A stretch of DNA of 64,000 bases from Paracoccaceae bacterium (GTDB lineage Bacteria > Pseudomonadota > Alphaproteobacteria > Rhodobacterales > Rhodobacteraceae). Each line of letters opens with the position of its first letter. Positions within the stretch are counted from its first letter, which is position 1. Under the pieces are notes generated by a model. That model did not search any database. It had not been told where the DNA came from and was given only the letters and a program-made list of their open reading frames with translations. The stretch lies in the NCBI GenBank assembly GCA_020446815.1, contig JAGRDY010000002.1, positions 48,141 through 112,140 on the forward strand, read 5' to 3'. This document shows, piece after piece, positions 18,034 through 26,870 of this stretch. Made by a program: the position numbers and the translations under genes.

Positions 18034-19496
18034 GCAAACTCTCCCTGAACATACCATCCGGGATGTTGTGGTGTGTAAAACATCCAGAGCCTGCGGCCCT
18101 GCCGGGTTTCCACTTTCCAGTAATCCCTTACCCCGTGCCGCCAGTTTTCATCATCCAGCCACCATTCCGGTGCAATCCGTTCCGGGCCGGTGCAACGGGC
18201 GGCCGTAAAAACCATCCGCCGCCATCTGAAATGGCGAGGCGGGCGCCGGTCATTGCCGGCTATGTGTTCTGGCGGAAACATGCGAATCGGGCGCGGCGAC
18301 ATCGCAACCCACGTTCCGGCCGCCTCTGACCACGCTGCCGGTGCGATTATGAAACCGTGTTCGGGAATATGGCTGTCGGCAGGAAGAAACCGGAGGATAT
18401 TTTCCAACCCGATACGGTTGCCCAGCCTCGTCATAAGGTCATGAAGCCCATCTTGCCCGTTTGGGCGGCATTGGGTGATCTGTTCGGCGGGCAGAGGCTC
18501 AACCTGTGTGGCTTCCAGCCGCAGCTGGTCGATGCCAAAACCGGCATCAAGATCAGCCACGCCCCGTTCAAACAGAAGCAGCATGCGCCTGGGGTCACGC
18601 AAGGGGCGGGCAAGATGCAGCTCGACGATCAGATCCGATTTATCCACCCGGCGACAGGTCAGGTTAAGAGCCCTTGCACCTGTTTCATTTTCGGCCAGCT
18701 TGGCGCAAACCGAAGGGAGCAGCCGGCCAACCCCGGCCATCACATCTTTGGTCAGCCCGATAGGGTCAGGCAGGCTAAGCCGCGCCGAATAGGTCGTAGG
18801 CTGCGCATCTGGCGAAATGCTTTCAGGCTGCTTTCCCAGGGCCCGGTCAAGCTGCATCAGCACAGAGGCGCCGAAGCGTTGCCCCAATGTGGACCGGGCA
18901 AGCCCGGCAAGTTGCCCTATCCGTTTTATGCCCAAGCGCTGAAGGGCGATATCTTCCCGTTCAGCGATGCGCAGGCCGGCAACCGGCAACGCACCCATGG
19001 CCTTCAACGGTTGGCCGACAGGGGCAATTCCTTCACCGTAACGGGCCAGGGCCCAAGCCGCGCCGCGCGTATCGGCGATACCTATTCTGACCGACAGGCA
19101 GGACCGTTTCAGACGCAGGCGCATGTCATCGGCAATGGCTTCTTCACCGCCGAACAGGTGGGCCGATCCGGTGATGTCGAGCAGCAACCCGTCCGGGCCG
19201 TCGCGACCAACCCAGGGGCAGTATCGGGTGGCCCATCGCGCCAGACCCTCAACAAACCGCTGATCCTTACGCATATCCTGCACGCGGGTTCGCAGGTCTG
19301 GGCACAAGGCCCGCGCATCGGCCAGACCCATGCCTTCGCAAAGCCCGGCCTGTTCGGCATTGGCATTCAGGCAGATCAGGCGGTCCGCATTGCTGATCCG
19401 GGCAGTGACGGCAAATGGCCCTTCACAAGGCTCGTGCCGCAAGAGACGTTCGCAGGCCAACCTCGGAAACCACAGTGATACGATGCGTTTCGTCAT
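18030..19496 (-). CDS. imuB: ImuB, Y-family-like mutasome protein
   Basis: DinB-related protein of 488 residues that bridges DnaE2 to the beta clamp. It has the Y-family fold but not the active site: the first catalytic position reads IVSLWFPRLACERL instead of the acidic HxDCDAFF-type motif, and the second reads LLLDITGSAHLFGG instead of a DE pair. This is the known signature of the inactive ImuB. The gene overlaps imuA by 74 bases at its 5' end and dnaE2 by four bases at its 3' end, so the cassette is co-translated. Confidence 0.93.
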   Translation of the reverse strand: MTKRIVSLWFPRLACERLLRHEPCEGPFAVTARISNADRLICLNANAEQAGLCEGMGLADARALCPDLRTRVQDMRKDQRFVEGLARWATRYCPWVGRDGPDGLLLDITGSAHLFGGEEAIADDMRLRLKRSCLSVRIGIADTRGAAWALARYGEGIAPVGQPLKAMGALPVAGLRIAEREDIALQRLGIKRIGQLAGLARSTLGQRFGASVLMQLDRALGKQPESISPDAQPTTYSARLSLPDPIGLTKDVMAGVGRLLPSVCAKLAENETGARALNLTCRRVDKSDLIVELHLARPLRDPRRMLLLFERGVADLDAGFGIDQLRLEATQVEPLPAEQITQCRPNGQDGLHDLMTRLGNRIGLENILRFLPADSHIPEHGFIIAPAAWSEAAGTWVAMSPRPIRMFPPEHIAGNDRRPPRHFRWRRMVFTAARCTGPERIAPEWWLDDENWRHGVRDYWKVETRQGRRLWMFYTPQHPGWYVQGEFA

Positions 19497-20004
19497 CCCA
19501 ACGCATATTCCAAGCGCTTAATGTTCCTGATTTGTTCTTGGTAATGGTCCAGCGCATCAGAGTCGAGTCCCCTTCGCCATACAGGGGCGCGGCCTGCCAT
19601 CTCGTTTGGGCGGCATTGCTGCCCATCCCATCGGGTACGATCATCAGGCCCGTTGTTCCGCCGGCTTCCGCCGCCAGTTGCAACCTGCGTCCGGCGGTCA
19701 ACGTCAGGGGCCGGGTAATTTCGGACACGACGATTGAAACTGCCCCGGATCGCAATGCCTCTTCCGTCGCCGCCAACAGATCGGCCGCATTGCCGCATTT
19801 GCCAATCAGCAGGTTATGGGGATTGCAATAAGGTAGCAAACCAAGCGGATTGATCGCTTCGCCCTGCCAACCTTCGACAAACCACATCGCAGGCCCATGC
19901 ACCAGCCCGCAGGCAATCCCCGCGAAACAAAAGCTCCCGGCCCCGGCCACCTCATGATAGCGGGAGACAGTGAGCGGGAAGACATCCGAAAACCGCATGG
20001 CCAT
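19423..20004 (-). CDS. imuA: ImuA, RecA/SulA-like mutasome protein
   Basis: First gene of the damage-inducible mutagenesis cassette; 193 residues. It is distantly RecA-like but no intact Walker A motif is visible, as is usual for ImuA. The recognisable stretch is around NPHNLLIGKC, with SIVVSEITRPLTLTAGRRLQ after it. The assignment rests on this similarity and on the fixed gene order imuA-imuB-dnaE2. A LexA-type box lies 11-25 bases before the ATG, so transcription of the whole cassette probably starts here. The length is on the short side for the family. Confidence 0.85.
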   Translation of the reverse strand: MAMRFSDVFPLTVSRYHEVAGAGSFCFAGIACGLVHGPAMWFVEGWQGEAINPLGLLPYCNPHNLLIGKCGNAADLLAATEEALRSGAVSIVVSEITRPLTLTAGRRLQLAAEAGGTTGLMIVPDGMGSNAAQTRWQAAPLYGEGDSTLMRWTITKNKSGTLSAWNMRWDDETHRITVVSEVGLRTSLAARAL

Positions 20005-20014
20005 GACATGGATT

Positions 20015-20029
20015 GTTCATGTTTTGTTT
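20015..20029 (-). promoter_or_regulatory. LexA (SOS) box upstream of imuA
   Basis: GTTC-N7-GTTT on the plus strand, seven of eight positions of the alphaproteobacterial SOS box GTTC-N7-GTTC. It sits directly before the imuA start, where LexA binding would block initiation. Confidence 0.75.
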
Positions 20030-20041
20030 CAATCATGGCAT

Positions 20042-20347
20042 TTAAACATCAAACCCGTCGGAATCAATCAATTCGGGGCCGTCATCATGAATGCCAGGCG
20101 GGCGGGGTGGCGACCATATTGCCCGCCCGGCTTGCGCCCGAAACTTCATGACAGTTCGTTCGCCATTGCTGCGGTTGAGCCGCGAAAGCAACCCGGAAGA
20201 ACTCGGCATGGCCGGCATTCCGACGGCAGATGCACAATGCCGCGCCCCTTGTTCCACCAACCCGGCTGCCAGCTCTTGGGCGGCTTGGTCGCCGCAGAGC
20301 GCGTGCAAGGGCCATTCTGGCAGGGCGGCGGTGCTCTGCCCGGTCAT
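20042..20347 (-). CDS. Hypothetical protein of 101 aa, uncertain
   Basis: Open frame on the imuA strand whose stop lies 37 bases before the imuA start and upstream of the LexA box. It has a balanced composition, not the Arg-rich look of a shadow frame, and ends in an acidic tail (DDGPELIDSDGFDV). I recognise no family and see no convincing ribosome binding site. It may be a small real gene or a remnant. Confidence 0.3.
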   Translation of the reverse strand: MTGQSTAALPEWPLHALCGDQAAQELAAGLVEQGARHCASAVGMPAMPSSSGLLSRLNRSNGERTVMKFRAQAGRAIWSPPRPPGIHDDGPELIDSDGFDV

Positions 20348-20413
20348 GGATACCGTTTTGACCCCCGCCTCTCGCCCCGCCGAACGCGATTGCGCACGCG
20401 GATCAGGGTATCG

Positions 20414-22591
20414 TCAGCATGAAGCAGGTCGCGGGGCCTGATCCCGGCTGCGATCTTCCCGGCCAAGGATCATCCGGGCATCGGCGATATCGTAGCCGTC
20501 GGCGCGCAGGATCACCGGATTGAGGTCGATCTCCGCAATCTCGGGATGGGCCAGCGCCAGGTGCGCGACCGTCATCATCAGATCGACCAGTGCATCCCTG
20601 TTCACTGGCAGCGCCCCGCGCACCCCGTCGAGAATCCCGGCCGCGCGGATTTCGCACACCATTTCATGCGCGTCGGCGCGGCTCATCGGCAGGGCGCGGA
20701 ACGACACATCCTTCAGCACCTCGACGAAGATGCCGCCAAGGCCGAACATCATCACCGGGCCGAACATCGGGTCATGCACGACACCGATGATGATCTCTAC
20801 CCCCGGTTGCGCCATGGGCGCCACCAGCACCCCGTGCAGATCGGCATCGGCGTCATGGGCGCGGGTATTTGCCATGATCTCGGCAAAGGCGGCGCGCATC
20901 GCCGCCTCGCCCGCGACATTCAGCCTGACCCCGCCTGCGTCGGACTTGTGCAGGATGTCCCGGCTGACGATCTTCATCGCCACGGGGCCGTCGCCAAGCC
21001 GTTCGGCGGCACCGGCCAGGTCATCTTCGCTGTGCGCGAGGAACTCACCCGGCACCCGTGCGCCATAGACCGCCAGCAGGGCCTTGGCCTCGTGCTCGTA
21101 AAAGGCGATCCTGCCTTCGGACCGGATCGTGCCGAGGATTTCCAGACCTTCGGCGATTGGCCCATCCGGCAAAACAAGCGGAGCGGTCGCGTTTCGCCGC
21201 CGTGCACGGGCATAGCCGATAAGTTCGCAAACGCAGCGTACCGCCGGTTCGGGCCACACAAAGACAGGGATGCCCGCCTGTTTCAGGGTCTCGATGGGTC
21301 TGGTGCGCAGCGCGGCATAGACGCTTTGTACCAACAGGGGTTTGCCGTACTCTCCGGCGAGCCGCGCCAGGCGCTGCGACGTGTCGATCTCATTGTCGAG
21401 AAGCGCCGGATTGAACCGCGCGGCAAAACCGCCATACATGCCAACCACCATGAGGATGTCGACACCTTCGTCGGCCAGGATCGCCGCGGCGCAGGCGGCG
21501 GCAACAGAAGGGTCGTTATCGGTGCCGCCAGCCACATCCACCGGGTTGACGCAGGACGCCGCGGCGGGAAGCAGAGCGCGCAGGCGCGACGTCGTGGCCG
21601 CCGACAGCCGCGCCAGTTCGACACCGGAATCGACCAGCGCATCCACCGTCACCGTGGCATGGCCGCCGCCATCGGCGAGGATCGCCACGCGCCCGCCCGC
21701 CGGTACGGGCATCTTCGACAGGCCCTCGGCAATCGACAGAATCTTGTCCGACTGTTCGACAACCGTCGCCCCCGCCTGCCGCAACAGCCCGCGGGTCAGC
21801 GCAAAACTCGACGCCAGCGACCCGGTGTGCGAACTGGCCGCGGCCTGGCCCGCCTCGGTCCGGCCGGACTTGTATATGACGACGGGTTTCTTCTGCGTCA
21901 CCTCGCGGCAGGTATCCAGAAAGGCGCGGCCGTCCTGGAACCCCTCGACATAGAACAGCGGCACCCCGGTGTCGTCGTCATCCCCGAAATAGCGCAGATA
22001 TTCCGCCAGGTTCACGTCAAGCTGGTTGCCGACGCCGACATAGGACGAAAACCCGACGCCGCCCCGGCGCCTGGCTTCGGTGACAAGGCCCAGCATCATG
22101 TTGCCGGACTGGCTGCAGATTCCGATAGCCCCGGGCTCGACATCCTGCACGCCGACCAGGTTCATGCGGTTGTGCAGGTTGAAGACGCCGTTGGTGTTGG
22201 GTCCGACCAGCCGCACATTGTGTTTGCGGGCCGCCGCCAGGGTGGCTGCGGCGATTTCGGCACCCTCGGCACCGATCTCCGAGAACCCCGCGGCCAGCAC
22301 GACCGCGCCCGGAATACCCTTTTGCCCGCAATGTGCCAGGATCGCCGGCAGCGTTTTTGCCGGCGTGCAGACCAGAACCAGGTCGATGGCGCCTTCCACA
22401 TCGAGAACGCTGGCATAGGCCGGCAGGCCCATGATCTCGTCCGCCTTGGGGTTGATGGGGAAGATCGCGCCACCGTATCCGTCGGCGCGCAGTTTGCGGA
22501 TCGCCTGGTTGCCGCGCTTGGAAGGGTCGTTCGACGCGCCGATGATGGCGACCGAATTCGCCTTGAAGATGGAGTTGAGTGCGTCGGTCAT
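20414..22591 (-). CDS. NDP-forming acyl-CoA synthetase (acetate-CoA ligase family)
   Basis: Fused alpha/beta acyl-CoA synthetase of 725 residues that makes an acyl-CoA from a carboxylic acid, CoA and ATP (or the reverse), with ADP as product. An N-terminal CoA-binding Rossmann domain (VAIIGASNDPSKRGNQ) and succinyl-CoA-ligase-like domains come first, with the phosphorylatable His in AASSHTGSLA near residue 250. A C-terminal ATP-grasp domain (about 480-715) carries PVAMKIVSRDILHKSDAGGV. It lies three bases after the enoyl-CoA hydratase on the same strand, so the pair should act in series on one acid. Related pairs act on hydroxycinnamates (FerA/FerB), and relatives such as DddX act on DMSP. 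The substrate here is not determined. Confidence 0.88.
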   Translation of the reverse strand: MTDALNSIFKANSVAIIGASNDPSKRGNQAIRKLRADGYGGAIFPINPKADEIMGLPAYASVLDVEGAIDLVLVCTPAKTLPAILAHCGQKGIPGAVVLAAGFSEIGAEGAEIAAATLAAARKHNVRLVGPNTNGVFNLHNRMNLVGVQDVEPGAIGICSQSGNMMLGLVTEARRRGGVGFSSYVGVGNQLDVNLAEYLRYFGDDDDTGVPLFYVEGFQDGRAFLDTCREVTQKKPVVIYKSGRTEAGQAAASSHTGSLASSFALTRGLLRQAGATVVEQSDKILSIAEGLSKMPVPAGGRVAILADGGGHATVTVDALVDSGVELARLSAATTSRLRALLPAAASCVNPVDVAGGTDNDPSVAAACAAAILADEGVDILMVVGMYGGFAARFNPALLDNEIDTSQRLARLAGEYGKPLLVQSVYAALRTRPIETLKQAGIPVFVWPEPAVRCVCELIGYARARRRNATAPLVLPDGPIAEGLEILGTIRSEGRIAFYEHEAKALLAVYGARVPGEFLAHSEDDLAGAAERLGDGPVAMKIVSRDILHKSDAGGVRLNVAGEAAMRAAFAEIMANTRAHDADADLHGVLVAPMAQPGVEIIIGVVHDPMFGPVMMFGLGGIFVEVLKDVSFRALPMSRADAHEMVCEIRAAGILDGVRGALPVNRDALVDLMMTVAHLALAHPEIAEIDLNPVILRADGYDIADARMILGREDRSRDQAPRPASC

Positions 22592-22594
22592 GGC

Positions 22595-23377
22595 CTATCT
22601 GCCCTTGAATACGGGTGTGCGTTTCTCGGCGAAGGCATCGACGCCTTCCTGCCAGTCTTCGGTGAGCATGCAGCTGCGCAGCGCGTCAAGTTCGGTGATC
22701 AGCCGTGCGGTATGGTCGCGTTGGCCATCGTTGAGATGTTCCTTGGCAAAGCGCATGGAAAAAGGCGCCTTGGCGCCGATTTCGCGGGCAAAGGCGGCCA
22801 CGTTCCCGGCAAAGCTGTCATCGGGAAAGACCCGCGTGGCAAGGCCGATGCGCAGCGCTTCCTCGCCGTCGATGCGCCGCCCGGTGAAGATCAGTTCGCG
22901 CGCCCGTGCAAGGCCGACAAGGCGCGGCAGGATGCCGGTCACGCCGCCGCCGACATGGGTGCCAATGGAAATCTCGGGAAAGCCGATCTGCGCGCTGGCC
23001 TTCATGACGATGAAATCGGCCGAACACGACATTTCCGCGCCCGCCCCCAGCGCAAAACCGTTCACCGCGGCGATCACCGGCTTGGGATGTTTGTAGATCC
23101 GTTCGCAAACATCATTGGCAAGCCGGAGATATTCCAGCTTCTCAAGTTCGGTTCGCGTCGCCGCGCCGTGTTCTTTCAGATCCGCCCCGACACAGAAGGC
23201 GCGCCCCTCGCCGGTCAGAACGATGCAGCGGATGTCGCTGTCGCTTTCGGCGTCGTCCAGCGCGATCAGGATCTCGGCGTAGAATTCGGAAACCACGGCA
23301 TTCAACCGATGCGGCCGGTTGAAACGTATTTCGGCCACCGGGCCAGCCTTGGTGTAGATGATCGTTGCAAAGGCCAT
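22595..23377 (-). CDS. Enoyl-CoA hydratase/isomerase family protein
   Basis: Crotonase-fold enzyme of 260 residues. The oxyanion-hole segments are FCVGADLKEHG and NGFALGAGAEMSCSADF; a Glu at the usual catalytic region appears in FPEISIG. The start at 23377 (MAFATII) is fixed by AGGAGGGGGATC immediately upstream; a longer frame to 23425 is unlikely. It is the first gene of an operon with the acyl-CoA synthetase and is divergent from a RpiR regulator, which may control it. Hydration of an unsaturated acyl-CoA, or a crotonase-type lyase reaction, is possible. Confidence 0.88.
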   Translation of the reverse strand: MAFATIIYTKAGPVAEIRFNRPHRLNAVVSEFYAEILIALDDAESDSDIRCIVLTGEGRAFCVGADLKEHGAATRTELEKLEYLRLANDVCERIYKHPKPVIAAVNGFALGAGAEMSCSADFIVMKASAQIGFPEISIGTHVGGGVTGILPRLVGLARARELIFTGRRIDGEEALRIGLATRVFPDDSFAGNVAAFAREIGAKAPFSMRFAKEHLNDGQRDHTARLITELDALRSCMLTEDWQEGVDAFAEKRTPVFKGR

Positions 23378-23456
23378 GATCCCCCTCCTGCGCAACCGTT
23401 TCGCAACAGGGCTTACCAAACGCACAAGAATTCTCTAACTTGGGATTGCAGAACAT

Positions 23457-24380
23457 TTGTTTTTTATTGAAAGGCGGGCCTTGGGCGCCGAGATCAAGCA
23501 GACGATCCTCGACCGGCTGATCGCCGGGATCGACGGCATGTCGCCGCAACTGCGCCTGGCCGCGAAATACATCGTCGACAACGAAAGCGCCTTCGGCATG
23601 GATCCGATCCGCATCAGCGCCGGCAAGGCCGGGGTCAGCGCCAATACGTTCGTGCGGCTTGCCGACCGGCTGGGCTTTGGCGGTTTTGACGACCTGCGCG
23701 AACCGTTTCGCGTATCGCTTCTGGAACGCTATGACGGGTCAGCCGGTGAAGCCTGGCTTGAAAGCCTGTCACGAAAGGGCGCCTTCGCAGCGGATCACGC
23801 AAAGAGCATTCGCAATGAGATTGATATCGTCAAGCAATCGCTCAGGCTCCTGACGCCGGATAAGGCCGAGGCTGCCGCGACATTGCTGATCGAGGCGCAC
23901 AACGCTTATGTCACGGCGACGCGATCGAGCTATGCGCTTGCCTATTACTTTCATTATGTGGCGCGGATGTCGCTGCCGCATGTCCACCTGATCCCGCGCC
24001 ACATGGGCAGCCCGGTCGATGAGATGGTTTCGGTCGAAGCCGGCGACGTTCTCATGGCGATCACCTTTCCGCCCTACAGCGCAGATACGATCGACGCGCT
24101 GCGGCTGGCGCGCCGCAACGGCATGAAGGTGATCCTTCTGTCGGATTCCGAACTGATCGCGCCGGCCATCGAGGCCGACCTGTTTCTCAAGGTCTCGGTC
24201 CAGTCGCATCACAGCTTCAGCTGCTACGCGGGCGCGATGGCGGTGCTGGACAGCCTGCTGCATCACATTGTGAACAAGGGTGGCAAGGCGGCGCAGCTTC
24301 GGATTTCGCGCTACCAGTCCCTGCGCGAGGATTTCGGCGCCTATTGGCGCGCGAAACTCCCCAAACTCCGCCGGAAATAA
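23457..24380 (+). CDS. MurR/RpiR family transcriptional regulator (1)
   Basis: Regulator of up to 307 residues: an N-terminal HTH_6 domain (about 10-85, with [20 protein letters not shown]) and a C-terminal SIS domain that usually binds a phosphosugar or related effector (about 125-260, with [15 protein letters not shown]). Only TTG starts are available: 23457, or 23481, which has a better upstream purine-rich site and would give 299 residues. It is divergent from the acyl-CoA operon and lies upstream of an amino-acid ABC importer. A second RpiR gene closes the same cluster, so one regulator may serve each side. Confidence 0.88.
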   Translation: MFFIERRALGAEIKQTILDRLIAGIDGMSPQLRLAAKYIVDNESAFGMDPIRISAGKAGVSANTFVRLADRLGFGGFDDLREPFRVSLLERYDGSAGEAWLESLSRKGAFAADHAKSIRNEIDIVKQSLRLLTPDKAEAAATLLIEAHNAYVTATRSSYALAYYFHYVARMSLPHVHLIPRHMGSPVDEMVSVEAGDVLMAITFPPYSADTIDALRLARRNGMKVILLSDSELIAPAIEADLFLKVSVQSHHSFSCYAGAMAVLDSLLHHIVNKGGKAAQLRISRYQSLREDFGAYWRAKLPKLRRK

Positions 24381-24608
24381 ACGCACCGGCCCGTCCGCTC
24401 TTCGATCACCCGAACCGGGCCAATGCAACAAGCCGCCACAAGATCGTCTCAGGGGAAGGAAAAATCCGCAGGCAAGAAACCAAATCGTTCCGACTTCGTG
24501 TCGAAGCGCCAGGTTTCGCTTTTCGCGTTGGTCCGAAAGGAGAGACAGCCGACGAGCGTTTCAAGGTCAAGCTGATACGCCAAAGCGGTTGCGTTTTGTC
24601 CGCAATTG

Positions 24609-24655
24609 TGCAAATATATTTGCATCGTAGTTACTCTAGGCACGATAAATTTGCA
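24609..24655 (+). promoter_or_regulatory. Palindromic operator upstream of the ABC importer
   Basis: Perfect 16-bp palindrome TGCAAATATATTTGCA (24609-24624), plus a further half site ATTTGCA at 24649-24655, spaced 31 bases from the equivalent half site, about three helical turns. It lies 22-68 bases before the binding-protein start. It is a candidate site for one of the RpiR regulators. Confidence 0.6.
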
Positions 24656-24676
24656 TACGTCTCACAGGGAACCGAC

Positions 24677-25408
24677 ATGAAAACGCTACTCAAACTTACC
24701 GCCGCCGCACTGATCGCCCTCGGCGCGAACACCGCCAGCGCCGATGAAATCGTCGTAGCCACCGACACCGCCTTCGTTCCGTTCGAATTCAAGGAAGGCG
24801 ATCACTATACCGGCTTCGACATCGACATGTGGGATGCCATCGCCAAGGAAATCGGGCTTGATTACGAACTCCGCCCGATGGATTTCTCGGGGATCATCCC
24901 GGCCCTTCAGACCGGGCAGGTGGATGTCGCGCTGGCCGGAATCACCATCAAGCCCGAGCGCGCCGAAGTGATCGACTTTTCCGACGGCTATTACGACAGC
25001 GGCTTTCGCCTGATGGTGCCGGTCGACAGCGATATCGCCGATTGGAACGATCTTGCGGGCAAGATCCTGGCGGTCAAGACCGGCACCTCCGCCTCGGACT
25101 GGGCCACGGAAAACCTGCCCGACACCGAGCTTCGCAAATTCCCCAATATCGACAACGCCTATCTGGAACTGCGCACCGGCCGCGTCGATGCCGCCATGCA
25201 CGACACGCCGAACGTGCTTTATTACATTGCCACCGCGGGCGACGGCCAGGTCAAGGCCGTGGGCGGGCAGCAGATGGCGCATCAATACGGCATCGGCTTT
25301 CCCAAGGGCAGCGCGCTGGTCGGCCCGGTAAACAAGGCGCTGGCCGAAATGCGCAAGGACGGCCGCTATGACGCGATTTATTCCAAATGGTTCGGCGCAC
25401 AGAACTGA
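24677..25408 (+). CDS. Amino-acid ABC transporter, periplasmic binding protein
   Basis: Family 3 solute-binding protein of 243 residues, GlnH-like. A signal peptide covers [22 protein letters not shown]. The mature protein opens [14 protein letters not shown] and has [15 protein letters not shown] and [20 protein letters not shown], classic SBP_bac_3 motifs that bind the amino group and carboxylate of polar amino acids. The start at 24677 follows AGGGA. It is the first gene of the importer operon. The ligand is probably an amino acid or an acylated or modified amino acid, given the hydrolase encoded downstream. Confidence 0.93.
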   Translation: MKTLLKLTAAALIALGANTASADEIVVATDTAFVPFEFKEGDHYTGFDIDMWDAIAKEIGLDYELRPMDFSGIIPALQTGQVDVALAGITIKPERAEVIDFSDGYYDSGFRLMVPVDSDIADWNDLAGKILAVKTGTSASDWATENLPDTELRKFPNIDNAYLELRTGRVDAAMHDTPNVLYYIATAGDGQVKAVGGQQMAHQYGIGFPKGSALVGPVNKALAEMRKDGRYDAIYSKWFGAQN

Positions 25409-25491
25409 TCCCGGGCAGGTCGGGCCGCCAACGGCGGCCCGGCCAGGCGCCCCGTCCCTGACATTCAGCAACCCGAAAACGGAGACCTGCC

Positions 25492-26148
25492 ATGGATACG
25501 GACTGGTCCGTCGTCGTCGATTCCCTTCCCCAGCTTCTGGAAGGTGCCGAAACGACGATCTACATCACCATCGTCGGCCTGATCGGCGGCCTTGCTCTGG
25601 GTACGCTTGCGGGCATGATGCGCGCCTATGGCGGGCGCATCCTCAACGCCATCGCCTTTGCCTATATCGAACTCATCCGCGGCACTCCCATCGTGGTGCA
25701 GGTGATGTTTCTCTATTTCGCGCTGCCGGTGCTGGCCAATATCCGCATCGACCCGATGAGCGCGGCGATCCTGGCGATCATCGTCAACGCCGGCGCCTAT
25801 ATCGCAGAAATCGTGCGCGGCGCGTTCCTGTCGATCAGCAAGGGGCTGACCGAGGCGGGCCTCGCGATCGGCCTGCCGCACTGGAAGGTGCTTTACTACA
25901 TCGTCGGGCCGCTGGCGTTCCGCCGCCTCATCCCGCCGCTTGGCAACCAGTTCATCGTCAGTCTCAAGGATACCTCGCTTTTCATCGTGATTGGCGTCGG
26001 TGAGCTGACCCGCACCGGGCAGGAGATCATGGCGGCAAACTTCCGCGCCGTCGAGATCTGGACCGCCGTCGCCGTCATCTACCTGATCATGACCGGCACA
26101 CTGAGTCTGATCCTGCGCATCACCGAAAAACGCATGAGGATCCTATGA
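25492..26148 (+). CDS. Amino-acid ABC transporter, permease
   Basis: Inner-membrane permease of 218 residues, GlnP/HisM type. It has about five membrane segments; the EAA loop that contacts the ATPase is [38 protein letters not shown] is the conserved N-terminal motif of polar amino-acid permeases. It ends in ATGA shared with the ATPase gene. Only one permease gene is present, so it probably forms a homodimer. Confidence 0.95.
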   Translation: MDTDWSVVVDSLPQLLEGAETTIYITIVGLIGGLALGTLAGMMRAYGGRILNAIAFAYIELIRGTPIVVQVMFLYFALPVLANIRIDPMSAAILAIIVNAGAYIAEIVRGAFLSISKGLTEAGLAIGLPHWKVLYYIVGPLAFRRLIPPLGNQFIVSLKDTSLFIVIGVGELTRTGQEIMAANFRAVEIWTAVAVIYLIMTGTLSLILRITEKRMRIL

Positions 26149-26870
26149 GCATCATCGAGTTCAGGAATACGTCCAAGCATTTCGGCCCCTTGAAGGTGCT
26201 CGACGGGGTTGACCTGTCGATCGAGGCGGGCGAGGTGGTGGTGCTGGTCGGCCCGTCAGGGTCGGGCAAGTCCACGCTCTTGCGCTGCATCAACGGGTTG
26301 GAGACCATCACCGGCGGCGATCTGGTCGTCGACGGGCTGAGCGTCACCGGAGGGTCGAGGCAACTGCGCGAAATCCGCCAGGAAGCCGGCATGGTATTCC
26401 AGCAGTTCAACCTGTTCCCGCAACTCACCGCGCTGGAAAACGTGGCCTTCGGCCCCGCCAAGGTGCGCGGACAGAGCAAGGCGAAGGCGCGGGAAACCGC
26501 GCTCGACCTGCTGGAAAAGGTCGGGCTGCGCGACAAGGCCGGGCATTACCCGTCGGAACTGTCCGGCGGCCAGCAGCAGCGCGTCGCCATCGCTCGCGCA
26601 CTGGCGGTCAAGCCCAAGGTGATGCTGTTCGACGAGCCGACATCGGCGCTCGACCCCGAGCTGAAGCAGGAGGTGCTGAACGTAATGCACGCACTGGCCG
26701 AGGAAGGCATGACGATGGTTGTCGTCACCCATGAAATGGCCTTTGCCAAGCAGGTCGGCACACGGCTGATCTTCATGGAGCACGGCCATATCGCGGTGGA
26801 CGGCAATCCGCGCGAGGTGATCGACACACCGCCCAACGACCGGATGCGGGACTTCCTGCAACATGTCTGA
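26145..26870 (+). CDS. Amino-acid ABC transporter, ATP-binding protein
   Basis: GlnQ-type ATPase of 241 residues. It has Walker [10 protein letters not shown], a Q-loop in [12 protein letters not shown], the signature [15 protein letters not shown], Walker [15 protein letters not shown] and the switch His in VVTHEMAFA. It powers the importer with the preceding permease. It overlaps the permease by four bases and the downstream C45-type hydrolase by eight bases, which ties the hydrolase to the imported substrate. Confidence 0.97.
   Translation: MSIIEFRNTSKHFGPLKVLDGVDLSIEAGEVVVLVGPSGSGKSTLLRCINGLETITGGDLVVDGLSVTGGSRQLREIRQEAGMVFQQFNLFPQLTALENVAFGPAKVRGQSKAKARETALDLLEKVGLRDKAGHYPSELSGGQQQRVAIARALAVKPKVMLFDEPTSALDPELKQEVLNVMHALAEEGMTMVVVTHEMAFAKQVGTRLIFMEHGHIAVDGNPREVIDTPPNDRMRDFLQHV

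Larger units (their letters stand above)
20005..20413. other. 409-base region between imuA and the acyl-CoA synthetase
   Basis: Holds the SOS box (20015-20029) and one doubtful small frame on the minus strand (20042-20347). Overlapping plus-strand frames are rich in Arg, Pro and Gly and look like chance. No repeat, RNA gene or clear terminator was seen. Confidence 0.5.

Noticed and set aside
20546-23470. 974-codon open frame opposite the acyl-CoA synthetase and enoyl-CoA hydratase
   Set aside because: Spans two real minus-strand genes and their junction; His/Arg/Gly-rich composition typical of a shadow frame.
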